This document shows, in pieces, positions 25,401 through 36,542 of a DNA stretch of 64,000 nucleotides. This DNA comes from Pterobdella sp. o SKG-2022 (taxonomy: Eukaryota; Annelida; Clitellata; Hirudinida; Piscicolidae), in contig OZ038321.1 of the NCBI GenBank assembly GCA_964035795.1, positions 7,600,079 to 7,664,078 of the forward strand, read 5' to 3'. Numbering within the stretch: position 1 is the first letter of the stretch; each line of letters starts with the position of its first letter. The translations under genes were made by a program, and so were the position numbers. The notes under the pieces were generated by a model that was given only the letters and a program-made list of their open reading frames with translations, ran no database searches and had not been told where the DNA came from.

Positions 25401-28400
25401 AAAGGAATAATAATAATAATAAATAATAATATTTGTAAATATTTTCTCGCATAAATTTGTACGTATTGAAGTACATTATAAATTATCTGTACTCTAGTGG
25501 TTAATACGGATCGATAACAGGGGATGTATCAATAATAGCATATTATAAAATCCTCAAGCCTGTGCTGATAAACTGTATATGACCATTAAACATATCTATC
25601 TACATTAACACGATTACATAAACTGTTTAAATGCATTTCAAAGTAACTTTTATTTAAACATAATATTCTCATCATTTCAAAAACATTCAAGGCGCTTTTT
25701 AACACTCCCAATCTACTATAAAGAAAAAAAAATTAATATTACCTTCATATCCATTTTTCTGCCCGTCAATTTGATTTTGAAATTGTTTCAGAGTGATTCT
25801 ACGAAAAGACCTTTTTACTTTTATCCTTGAAAGATGTATTTTGAAAAACTCACAAAACAGCGGCTGATTAAGCTTTTCTACAGAGTCTGTTTTTTCTCAA
25901 GTGTTGTGAGCTCGGTCCTTATATATGTGTGGTTGGATAAGTTTCTAGGTAAAAGACTAAATAAACAAAAGATATATGTATATATAAATATGAAAATATA
26001 AACTTATGATTGCACATATTCTAGTATATGTTTATATATATTATACAACATTACTTTTGAACTGAATGACAAAAATTACTTTTTAGATGCATATATTGCT
26101 ATTATAAGCCCCTAACTAAAAACTAATTTGACCAAACTTGAAGAAATTTTATCTCAAGTGTTGGATATGATTGAAGGGGAAAGAAAAAACTTATTAAGAA
26201 GTTGAAGTGAACTTGAGGTTGAAAAAGATTTTAAAGTATAGGAAGTAATATTAATGCTCTATGGTATATGGCATAAAATAAGCCCGCAGCACTTATAGGA
26301 TATATACATATATATTGAATTTAATGTAACGTGGTGTTTATAAGGCGCTTTACTTATAGATCAAAGCACTTGCTAAAAATTTAATGTGACGAAAACACAA
26401 TGTGGAACAGGTGCTTTTTGCCCAACACGGGATTGAACCCGATAACTTCAGATAATTAGTTCAAAGCTTAACTAGCTAAGCTATACGGGCTGACAAAAAA
26501 ACAAATGTGGTATGAAATTTTTTGTATTGCTTTATAATTTTTATATGATTTTATAATTTATAATATTCATATAATTATATTTTGTACAAGAAGCTGGCTC
26601 TATAAGCAATTGAAGTGGAAGGTTACTGATTGGTAAAAGTTTCAGTTTTGTTAAAATTATAGTTTCTCTGGTATCTTTGGTTCTCATGCTTTTTCATTTT
26701 TGTTTGATTTGGGAAAACGCATATTTAAGGCTAAAGATGAGCCAAGAGAATCTATATGGTTGTTTGAAAGTTTTTCACTGGCCATTGTTCGTGATAATGT
26801 TCAGGAATTTTACTGTGCGGTGTCTTATTATAGCGTTGTTTTGTATCTCGGTATCTTTAATACACAGGCACTAACCACTCTAAAAGTTGAAAAAAACTCT
26901 CAAAAAGCATAGGTTTTTAATTATCAGAATAAACATTACTCAATCTATAAATTTGGAAATTAAAAAAAAACAAAGTTTTTTGTCACCTTTTTCGTTTATT
27001 TAATCTTTTTTCCTTTAAACTAATCGGAGCCATAATTATGGAAAAGCAAACATTTCAATTAAAAGTTTATCTCAAATATATGAAGGTTCAGAGTATTTTT
27101 ACACTCTAAATTCATATTTTATCAGTAAGTAACACTTTTCTTACATATTTTGTAGATCAAATGCTTCGAGAAATTTTAAAAACTATCGCTTTTGAATGCT
27201 TTTATCTTTGAGAAGGATAAGATAGGCAGATAACCTTTATGAGATCAAATAAAATTTTAGTGTCGTAAAGAAAAAATATTTTTGAGCCATGGGATGAAAA
27301 CTAGGCAGATTCAATTTTATAAAAAATCCTATTTTCTGACTTGACTTCAAAATATTTTTATCTAAATAAATATTAAATAAACTTTTAGTGATAATCGAAA
27401 TTGAAAGAATATAAATTTTAAAATTGGGTCTAAATCTAGGTGTTTTAAAAATCTTTATTTTAGCTATCCACTTCATTTTATAACCATTTCAAAAACTAAG
27501 TCCGATGTTTCTAAGTCTCATAACGTTTTCAGTAAAGTTTATAACGTAAATTTAAATAAGATATTTTTTAACTATACCGGAAAATAAAGGAGTGGCTGCA
27601 ATTCATTTCATCAATTGATTTGCTCACTGAATATTTTTATTTGTTGTATTCGACGTCACACAAAGAAGCTAAACCCTTTTTACACTATCTCTCAAAAATA
27701 TTCACAGTGAAATTGCAAAATGAGGTTTCTGGCACTTTGTAATGTCTAAGACAGTTTATGCAGCATTCATTATATTCCACTTAAGTCTCAACTCTATTGG
27801 TCAACGCACGTGGCTTGCGTGCCAAAAGACCGTGTGCCAAAAAAGATTAAGAGAGTAAGAAAATGTCAAAAGATTGTGGAAAATGCAGGTTGAAAACTTT
27901 GGCATGGGTTGTTAGATATGTGAGAAGATATCAATGGGTAAAAGCTCTAGAGATCAAATGTATGAAAGCCAGATAAATGAAAAAGTTTAAAATTTCAGAA
28001 TAGTTCTACAAAAAACAATTTCCATTCTGAAATACCATCTTTTATAAGCATTTCTTCAGAACTTCAAGAGCGAGGACTGCCCTTATGAGCACACATCGGC
28101 GGATGGTCTTTATTGTATAGACTAACTAACCGCAACAAAGTATATTTTATAAAGTGATTGAAAAACTTTGAAAGGTCAGTCATAGTTATCGAAACATTTG
28201 AGATTCAGAAAACTAAATGCAAGGTTTGATTAATTGGATGAAGTGCACTTTGCCCAAGCACTTCAAAGCACAAAAGCATGGGTAAGTTGAGAGGTTTTAA
28301 TGGAAACCACAATTTAAGCCTAAAACATAAATTTTATGGTGAAAACTTTAAATTTAAAAAAATTTTTTACATGAAATATTGTGTCAAAGAAAGTATTGGA

Positions 28401-31400
28401 AATTTTTAAAGGTATCTATTTGAAATATATTTAAACATATTTGAGCTTCATTTGCAATGGCATCGTGAAATCAAGACATTTTAGGCAGTTATATTACTTC
28501 ATAAATTTTATGATCAATCTTAAAAATGAAAATTACTATATATAGAAGCTATTTAAAGTTTATTTCATAATTTTATTTAGCTCGAATTCCATAGTTTAGT
28601 TTTTAAAAAATTTACGAAAATATTTTAAAGTATTATAAAATCTATCATCTATGGAGTTATTTATTTAAATTTTTCTTAGAACTCAAATATGACAGATAAC
28701 AGTTTCCATCCGACACCTTTTTGTCCTTTTAGTTGAAAATTTTATTCTTCTACAATCTTTAAATACACTCCAATGTTTTTCATCTAGTTCCAGCACTTTG
28801 TGTCGAGAGCTGGTATATAATTGAGAATAACTCATAAGTATAAATTATTTCAATAATTGATGTAATTATCATTAATGCCCATACAATGAGATTTTTATTT
28901 TATATTTATTTTTATCATTTAATTACTTATGTCTTTATTTATCATCCACCGCATGAGACTTAATGATTGGCCATCAAACCTCAGCTTGAGATGCGCCTCC
29001 AAGCACTTTCTTTTTTACTGAAATACTTGATGATATCAAGTCAGTTTATTATTCTATCTTTATAGATTACTTATAACTATAAGTTATCATGCTTCTTAAA
29101 ATGTTTTACTTCCAACATTAAAGTTTCTTGAAGTGCAAACTTTTGATAAGTAAAATAGCAAAGGCGAGAAAAAATTGGAGTAATTGATTATATCCTAAAA
29201 AAAGCTATTTTCAACTCTGAAGAAGAGATACAAAAAATTTCATTTGGTGTAAGTAAAACACTTGGAGTTTTTGGAAACTGCTACTTGATAATAAATCATT
29301 CGACAGCAAGAAACTTAGACGAATTCGAACTAATGTAACGAGATTTAAACCATAAAATAATAAGATGTAAAAAAAAATATTTTTGTTTCCTAATGAAAAT
29401 AAATAAGAATAAGCATGCTGCTTTCATTAGATCTGTCTGCCGCTTTTGACACGTCTCGCCATCAAATACTTATCTCTTGTTGAGGCATGATTTCAAAGCT
29501 GGAGACGGCTCTCTTTTGGCTAGCTTCAAACCTTGATAATCGTTCTCAATTCCCCAAAGTAGGTGAAATTTCTTCACCCATTCTGCCTCTATCACCTGGT
29601 GTTCCACTAAGGCTTGTTCTTGGCTCTCTACTCTTTGTCATCTACAATTCTTTTTTTGCTAAATTTTTTCAAAAACATCACATTATTTTCCATCAAAATG
29701 CTGATGAGATCATTTTCAAGTCCAAATTTCTTTACGAAAAACCCTCAATTAGCCGTAGAAGAAATCTCTAAATGCGTCTCTTCTGTACATACCTGGCTCT
29801 CACAGAACCTCCTCAAACTCAACATCGACAAAACAAATGCAATGTTTATCAGTACTAAATCGTGCATAAAAACTCTACCATAAATAGTTAACATTGCTGG
29901 TCAGAATATAAACACTTTCGAAATAAAATTACTAGGCGTCATCATCGATAACACTCTGTCCTTCGACAGCCAAACAATGTAACATACATATCAAAGCCAT
30001 CAAACACATTCGTAAATGCCTCACTTTTCAAACAGCTCACTATCTCGCTCTTGCTCTCATCATTTCTAGACTTGACTACTGCAATTCTCTTCTCTACTTT
30101 CTTCCATCTACACTCATTAGAAAGCTACAAAAACTTCAAAATCATATTGCATGCATTGTTTTCAATTGTGATGTCTTCACCCCATCTACCCAATGTCTAG
30201 ACAAGCTTCACTGGCTTTCTAAGCCTAAAAGTTTAAGATTGTTACCCTCGTCTTCAACTGTTTTCATTCAAAAAACTTTAGATATCTTTTTAAACTAACA
30301 AACAATAAAAATGTTCTCTTCTATTTAGGATTGATGAGATTGAGAAACTCACTACTTCACCAACCAGTTGACAGAACCTAGTATTTCAGTAGGTCTTTCA
30401 GTCATGCAGCACCGTCAATGTGGAAGGCTTTTCTCCGTGACATCAAATCATTTTCTCGTGAATCATTTAAATCACCACTCAAAACTAATTCGTATAGATT
30501 ATAACTTTTCATAAACTATATTAGTACCTTTAAGCGCTTCTGATACATGTTCAAGTTATGTGAAAAGCGCGCTATATAAATGTAAATAAATAAATTGAAA
30601 TTTTCTATTGTTAAGATACAATTTTTGAATTTATTGTTTTGAAGTTTTTGTCTCAGTCATAGGAGAAATTTTGAAATATTCGTAGAATTTGACAAATCTA
30701 GTTTGAAATAAACACACATCTAAAGCTATAAAATATTAAATAATGTGCATAAACACTGGTTTTTGTTGAAGTTATGGACTATCATTTGAGTAAATGAAGT
30801 TTGGCCAGTAACTTGGGATATATGGGCATGTTTTATATATATAACCAGTTTTATGGTCTGTTTCGACAGTTAAAGACCAATTTTTAATGTTAGCGACTTT
30901 GACCCAGTGTCGTGGTGAGAGTTAGCTAAAAATTTGACTAGTAGCAACTGGTTTTAACAAAATATCAATAAACTGTAAGCCTTTCATACACGAAGTTTGC
31001 GGAGCATTTTACAAATCTTTTGGTCTGAAACCATTTCAAGCAATGATCTTTTTTACCGTTGTCATCTGGCAGACATGGCTATCATCATCCTATAAAAACG
31101 ATGACGATGGATTGGTCATGTCTTGAGAAGAGACAAAAATTCAATTGTCAGAAAAGCTCTTGATTGGACACCAGAGGGAAAAAAAACAAGTCTGCCCAAA
31201 AACAACATGGCATCGGACAGTAGAAGCAGAGTTCAAACAACTGAAGCACACTCGGAGCACTATCACCAAACTGACTCTAAGCAGGAATGAGTGGAAATAT
31301 TTTGTTGCCACCCTATGCGCCAGTGAGCGTAACAATAATAAATAAGTGGTTTAAAGCACCTCAAAAATCACAAGTTGTATAAACGTCGCGTTCGATTTTT

Positions 31401-32011
31401 TAACTTTCAAATTAATCCGCATTTCTCTACATTTCAATAACTTATTCAGTTAAAAGTTAATTTCACTGTTATAAAACAATGCATTTTTTGAATAATATAA
31501 AAAATGTAAGTCGACCATCAGTCGCCTCAAACTGAGAGTATGGTAGCGCAAAAGGTATGCGCCATAAGACGCTACTCTTTGTACTAAAAAATTTAAAGCA
31601 AAATTACTTAAAATGTTGTTTGCGAAAAGATTTCAAAACTAATTGAAAATTAATTCCGATGTTTTAAACAAATAATGCTCCATTTGAATTATATCAAATA
31701 ACTATAAGTAAGCAAACATTTTTTTGAAATTGAATTAACAATTTTTTAAAATTTCTATTACTTTTAGTTCATAATTGTATTAATAAAACTAATATTAGTA
31801 ACAGAAATAGTAGTAGTCGTGGCAGTATTATTAGTAGCAGCATCAGTAGTAGTAATAATATTACAACGCCAATCGAACTCTCACCAAAGTCATCACTGGG
31901 CTTGCTGTAGATAGAGAGGTCTGAAAAGGTGCCATTGTATCCCAAAAAACTTTCTTCATGTCTCTGGAAGATGTTCAGAAAGTGCGGCTCTCTGTTCGTC
32001 TTCGCCTCCAT
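19467..32011 (-). CDS. Probable N-terminal exons 1-3 of the Kir channel
   Basis: Three coding exons upstream of the Kir core on the same strand: 32011-31885 (ATG at 32011, in-frame stop TAA at 32035-32033), 20724-20200 and 19943-19467. Each ends one base into a codon and the next begins with two, including the join to Kir exon 4 at 14010. The full chain is 2,907 nt (968 codons plus stop), an exact multiple of three. They encode about 376 residues, Ser/Asn-rich, with no recognised domain. Exon 1 begins MEAKTNREPHFLNIF; exon 2 includes GRRVSIKSTGSHKF and a Cys-containing stretch. The last donor (GTAGGA) is weak: read through, the frame ends 20 bases on at the TAA at 19446-19444. So these could instead be a separate unknown gene. 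Phase agreement and strand favour one Kir transcript. Introns are 11.2, 0.26 and 5.5 kb. Confidence 0.6.
21000..23100. other. Kir intron 1, 3' part, no gene recognised
   Basis: AT-rich intronic sequence. It contains a divergent copy of the AAGCTTCGT hairpin-type repeat at about 21765-21805. No coding sequence is supported. Confidence 0.5.
23110..25430 (+). mobile_element. RTE-type non-LTR retrotransposon, 5'-truncated and dead
   Basis: Begins inside the apurinic-endonuclease domain (VWVSPDKLAENQIDHVMV, about 23150-23205) and runs through linker, reverse transcriptase and C-terminal region. RT blocks visible: KNGKAAGTDNIPAEAL (about 23995-24040), QADFKKERSC (24266), FIDFEKVFDSVDRE (24366-24410, first catalytic Asp kept) and GVRQDCLLSP (24540). 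The usual FADD box reads FAYV (about 24673), so the catalytic Asp pair is lost. There are in-frame TGA stops at 23455 and 24593 and a frameshift near 24200. The C-terminus has RRKWRWIGH (25168). A trinucleotide (TAA)n tail at about 25408-25430 is typical of RTE elements. RTE naming is by recognition; a close sister clade is possible. It lies in Kir intron 1, antisense to that gene. Confidence 0.85.
26322..26494 (-). mobile_element. tRNA-derived SINE, copy 2
   Basis: Reverse-strand copy of the SINE at 10212-10377. Its B box is at 26429-26441 (GGTTCAATCCC read on the - strand), followed by AGCACCTGTTCCACATTGTG, TAGCAAGTGCTTTGATCTAT and the tail AAAGCGCCTTATAAACACC. It lies in Kir intron 1 and, like Kir, is on the - strand. 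Confidence 0.8.
26500..29400. other. Kir intron 1, middle part, no gene recognised
   Basis: AT-rich intronic DNA. Open frames are short, low-complexity and unsupported. A slightly GC-richer patch at 27800-27840 and 28070-28110 is unexplained. Confidence 0.5.
29412..30590 (+). mobile_element. CR1/L2-type LINE fragment, heavily decayed, with 3' tail
   Basis: Pieces in shifting frames: LLSLDLSAAFDT (29417, RT block with catalytic Asp), NLLKLNIDKTNAMF (about 29808), ISRLDYCNSLLYFLPS (about 30060) and QCLDKLHWL (about 30190). This order is that of the CR1/L2 superfamily RT and C-terminus. Many stops and shifts. The 3' end has AAGCGCTTCTGATACATG then TGAAAAGCGCGCTATATAAA and an (ATAA)n-like end (about 30534-30592). 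That tail resembles the SINE tail at 10325-10370. It lies in Kir intron 1. Confidence 0.75.
31080..31346 (+). mobile_element. RTE-type LINE 3' end fragment
   Basis: RWRWIGHVLRRD (from about 31096) matches RRKWRWIGHTIRKE in the RTE copy at 23110-25430. A shifted frame then reads AEFKQLKHTR and ALC-type residues (TLCASERNNNK) up to a stop and an ATAATAAATAA end. Only the 3' end is present. It lies in Kir intron 1, about 540 bp from exon 1. Confidence 0.7.
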
Positions 32012-32035
32012 CTTTATGCTGTCTGATAGGGTTTA

Positions 32036-33260
32036 CATGTAAATTTTTTCATTTTGTTCGTAGCAATTTTTCAACTTCGAATTAGAAAAACGCACTTGAT
32101 TTTTTTTATTTACACCAAGCTTTTGGGTATTTATTTCACATGATCTTCAAATTACTAATATCATACGTGATACAAAATATTTACATTAATATTATATTAT
32201 CGATGACTCATACTACCATTTAAATTAGTTTCACTGCTTGTTTTTTCCCTCCAGTGCCTAGTGAGCACTGAAGAGTGTTTCCAAAGTACATTTTTATGTG
32301 CTTGAGGTTTTAATAATTATGGAAATCTATTTTTAGAAGGTTTAATGCATTTCTAACTATGAATAATCACACCAAATATCGAGACAGATTTAAGTGCAAC
32401 AAAAACAATGTAATGAAATAACGTACAATTTTTAGATGCAAAAATTTTCAAATAAGTTCATGACTAGTTATGTCAATTGAAAAGCTTATCGAAATTTTCA
32501 CGTCAAAATGAGAGATCTTTTAAATACATTATTTTCCTTTGATACATTAGCCTTATCATATGACTAAACTTATCGATAACTATAACATTTTTGCTTTAAA
32601 TAAATGTATTTGGTAATCTCCTATAATTTTATAACGGGAAATTTCAAAAAAAAAAATTCACTGAAACTACATTGAGGTAAAAATTACAATTGAAGAGAAG
32701 ATGAATTGAATAAGACACAACAGTGTATATTGTAATTAAAACTGCCAAGAACTAAAAAAAAAAAATTGAATACTGAAAATAAATTGTGGATTTTGGATGG
32801 TTCACTTTTCAACAACAGTTTTCAACTTGATTTATGACATTTTAATAAAGAAGAGGCCTTGTGAGGTCAGAACAAATTCATGTAATATTACATATATTTC
32901 AGAGCGGATTCATTTCATTTGCAGATAAATTCTTTGTTTTTAGGTTTCAAGTTGAAACTGTTGATTAGACTGTGGTTGAAGACCCACTTTGACACTTAAT
33001 TTGAGAACACAGTTGACTATTTTTTATTAACTGTTTGGTTACTAGACAAACAATGAGATACTAGTTCTTATAACATTGAAATGAGATTTGAGCTACCACC
33101 AAATAATTTCTTCAGCCCATTGCTTATGGTTTAATACTTTCAATCTTCACTAACGTATGGATCTTCTCTTACACATTATTTTAACTCCCCATTCAAATTA
33201 ATAGTTGATTAGCTGTAACCATGCAAGTTATGAGGTTGTTTATAAATAACTGATACATAT
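32036..33260. other. Region upstream of Kir exon 1, promoter not identified
   Basis: Presumed 5' flank of the Kir gene (- strand). Very AT-rich. No CpG-rich patch or clear TATA/initiator arrangement could be assigned and no coding sequence is supported. Confidence 0.4.
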
Positions 33261-33263
33261 ATG

Positions 33264-33800
33264 CAGTGTCTCCCATGAAAATAGTGCACCCCTGATGTTT
33301 GAAATGTCTCGACCAAGAAAGTACTGTTAATGTCAAGAGTCTCATTGAAGAGCTTTTGAAAAATGAATGATTTGGCCAAAAAAGTCGAATTAGACTATGT
33401 TTTTGAAGTTACTTGAAACTTGCCGGCTAAAATTTTCTCTAAATTAGACACGCATTTTTTCTTCAAGACATTACTATAGTAATCTCTTAAATTTTTTGTT
33501 GTTCAAGTAAATATAATCAAGAAAAATAAACCTTGAAGTTTATTTCAATAAAAACTATGTAATTATCAGAGAACAAAAAGGTTGGAATTTTAGTAAGTAA
33601 AAGAAGGCTTGGAGCGAAAGAGAAGTAGCTGAACAGCTATAACGTACCAAAGCAACAAAAAAACGTTTAAGGAGCACGCAGAAGAAAGGGAAGATTGACC
33701 AAAAAAGATGTTCACAACCTAATTTAAACTGCTTGCCAACAATGAATCTTATTCAAAACTTGTTGGATTCGACTCTCACTTATTTCAAAGTTTTTTGAGT
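33264..33800 (+). mobile_element. Possible Tc1/mariner-like transposon remnant
   Basis: CAGTGTCTCCCATGAAAATA at 33267-33286, followed by GTGCACCCC, looks like a Tc1/mariner terminal repeat start. A frame at about 33604-33720 reads KAWSEREVAEQL, a stop, then RTKATKKRLR, similar to the helix-turn-helix of such transposases. No matching inverted end and no catalytic DDE/D region were found, so this is tentative. Confidence 0.3.
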
Positions 33801-34979
33801 GTTTTGAAATTTTGAAGACAGAATATTTGAGGTGCAACAAACACAGCGAGACGCATAAGTAAAGTTGTTTGAAGAAAGGATTTTCTTGACATTCAAATGG
33901 AACGAAATAACTTTTCTGGTATGAAAATTGGATTTTAATAAACTATATGCATATATGTACTACTATAATGAGTTTGAAAAAGATTTAGAAACTTTTAATA
34001 AGTTTACTGGTGGAGAAGGATCCATTGGTGTGAAAGGAACAACTTGACGATTTTGGCATGACGCAAGAAAACTAAAAAATGTCTAAAAACATTCTTGAAT
34101 CATGTTTGTACTGATTTCTTAACAAAGGTATGTCTCAAAATTGTGCTTCATTGTTGGATGGGTGAATGCTTAAATGATGCTTTGAAGTTAAAAAGAGCTA
34201 GAGTGAAATCACAAACTTCCTCTTGTAATATTTTTGAAGCATTATTATAATATAATTTACTATTAACTATATTATTCGCTATTCGTTATTGTCTCTTTAC
34301 TCTCCTCGTTATTACTCTCAATTTTGTTGTTTTTATATCCTTCATTGTCATAAGCTTTGAATTATTATGTATGAAGATCTGCTTTAAACTCAAACAATCG
34401 GTTGCGTCTGCCTGAGGTTGTAGATGGCATCTTAGTTTACCCATGAAAACTATTTTTAAAGATACAATTCTATTATCCACGTGACTATTATTTAACATCT
34501 ATGATTATTTCTGAAAAACTGTTTAAAATTATGCTAAAAAAAAAATAAAAATTGCTGCATGAAAACACTAGTTGCTATTGAGGAATTCAGTAGTTAAACT
34601 TAGAAATTCTGAATCTTCCTTGTAGATTGATTCCTGGTATTTAACAGACTCGAGTTTGAACTTTTAATTCAAACTAAATAAGAAGTTGAATCATACATTT
34701 GTTAAACAGACCAGTTGATTTTATCTTAAATACATAAGCTCTTTCTTTTAATCAAATGCCTTGTTCTATGAAGGTCTCAACAACCGAAACTAATGTTTCT
34801 TTCAAAAAAATAAATATAGTTAAACCAAAATCACTCAAAATGTCTTCGTAAGAAAGATTCTCATTGAAACATTATGTAATTATTTTTGGCTTTTAAATGA
34901 GCTTCTTAAGCTTTGAACTCATCCTTAAGACTCGCCACGAAGCAATTCACCTTTCGATAACTCAAATACTTTGACGAGG

Positions 34980-35805
34980 GGATAAAAAAGTAAAAGCAGG
35001 CGGCCTGTGTGCATGCTGCTCTTACGAATTTAAAACTTGCGGTGTAAACTAAAAATTAAATTTAGTGATATCATTCTTTAATATTGAGATTGAATAATTT
35101 TGGAAAGCTATTTTTTAAATAAACTATTTCCAACCAAAGTGTGGGTTTTAATATATGAATAATGAAAATTTATTCAAAATTGAAGTTATTTTTTTTTCTA
35201 GAGTTTTTAAAATTATTTCTTATTAATAAAAACTCGTTTGGAGAAGTGATTTGTGGTTTGAGTTTTGAATTTATAAATTAACAAACTTAATCAACTAAAC
35301 TAGCCTATTAACAAAAACGATTTGAATCAAACACTTTTATTAACTGAATAATAATATGAAGTTTGTATACTTGATAATGTGAGTTCAACTTACGAAAAGC
35401 TTCGTAATATTATTCAGTTAATAAAAGTTGATCACTTATAATGTTAAAGTTTCGATATGTCCTATGTTCTGAGATCACATTCTTACTTGAATGTTTTATG
35501 GCAGTGAGGACATTTTGATACCGATAAACGAAATAAACTCTATTGAAATGTTTTAAAAAATTTTAAGTCATAAGACCCATGGTGAAAGTGTCACTGGTAC
35601 AATATAAAACTTTCCTACTTTGTAAATCTATAAACTCAAAAACGAGAATTTAATTTAAAAATACAACCATGATTTCACATTAATTTATTCTCAAAAATTT
35701 ATTTTAAACGATAGTTTAAAATGTCACCGCAAGCTTATCATTCTGAAAGGCCGCATGCACACTCTCGAGGCTCCTGCTTTTTGATTCTCTAAGCGCTTGT
35801 GCGGT
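34980..35805. repeat. Nested inverted-repeat (foldback/MITE-like) element
   Basis: Outer arms: left about 34985-35055 (AGCAGGCGGCC, TGTGCATGCTGC, CTTGCGGTG) and right about 35715-35785, which read in reverse complement gives AGCAGGAGCC, TGTGCATGCGGC and CTTGCGGTG in the same order. Inner arms: 35333-35361 and 35401-35429, 29 bp with 27 matches, around a short spacer holding TTGATAATGTGAGTTCAACT. No ORF of note inside. Read as a non-autonomous foldback or DNA-transposon derivative; target-site duplications not established. Confidence 0.65.
35366..35410 (+). repeat. Hairpin motif, best of four dispersed copies
   Basis: ACTTGATAATGTGAGTTCAA followed by CTTACGAAAAGCTTCGT. GTGAG and CTTAC can pair around the TTCAA loop, flanked by TTGATAAT and GAAAA. 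Related copies: about 59320-59355 (ACTTGATAATGTATGTTCAT, CTTACAAAAGGCTTCGT), about 21765-21805 and about 57765-57785. The arrangement faintly recalls a hammerhead ribozyme core (CTGATGA-stem-GAAA), but core bases differ. Confidence 0.5.
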
Positions 35806-36542
35806 ATTTAAGGTTATTATACTACAATTATGTATAATGATGAGTTTGACATTGAAGACTCAACACAATATAGAGAATCTCTCCGTATCTTTTATATGAC
35901 TGCCATTTTTTATACAAATCCAAAAAGGAGTATTTTTGAAAACATAGTATTAATAATAAATTGTGAAAAATTACTAGTATTGATAATAGTATTTGAAAAA
36001 ATTTGTTTGGTTAATTAATTCCCTGAACTTACATGTAATTTTAAAACTGAAAATTTTCCTTTTATCCGATCGATTACAAATATTATTATATTATCGAAAC
36101 ATACCGATAAGACTATCATATGATCTTTTCTAAATTGACTTTCAAAGTTTAATATATTTTCTCCACTACTTGTCCGTCTTTTTTTCAAATTTAAGTTCTG
36201 CTCTAAACAATGGAACGATGCTTTTTAAATTCTCATCTAAATTAATATTCACATGATTTTTGGATAATTTATTTAAATATTTGAAATTTAAAAAATTCAT
36301 AGTAATTGAAATTCAAAAAACTGCTAAAAACCTCAAAAAATGTAGCCAGTAATTTCTCAAAATAAACTAAACTTTAAAAAATCACTGCAGTGCAGGTAAG
36401 ACAGTTATATATGGTTGAACCTTGTCTATTTTCATTTGAATATCACTTCAAAATCTCTACGTAAATATTTATCAATAAAAAGTGTGCCTTTAAAGGATGA
36501 TTTGACATTTTTAAGTTACCGTTGGAGAAAAGATTTGATAAA

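Noticed and set aside
29487..29883. Two open frames as a host gene
   Set aside because: They are out-of-frame pieces of a decayed CR1/L2-type LINE.
34286..34498. Short open frame on -, 70 codons
   Set aside because: No family resemblance or splice context; chance frame in AT-rich DNA.
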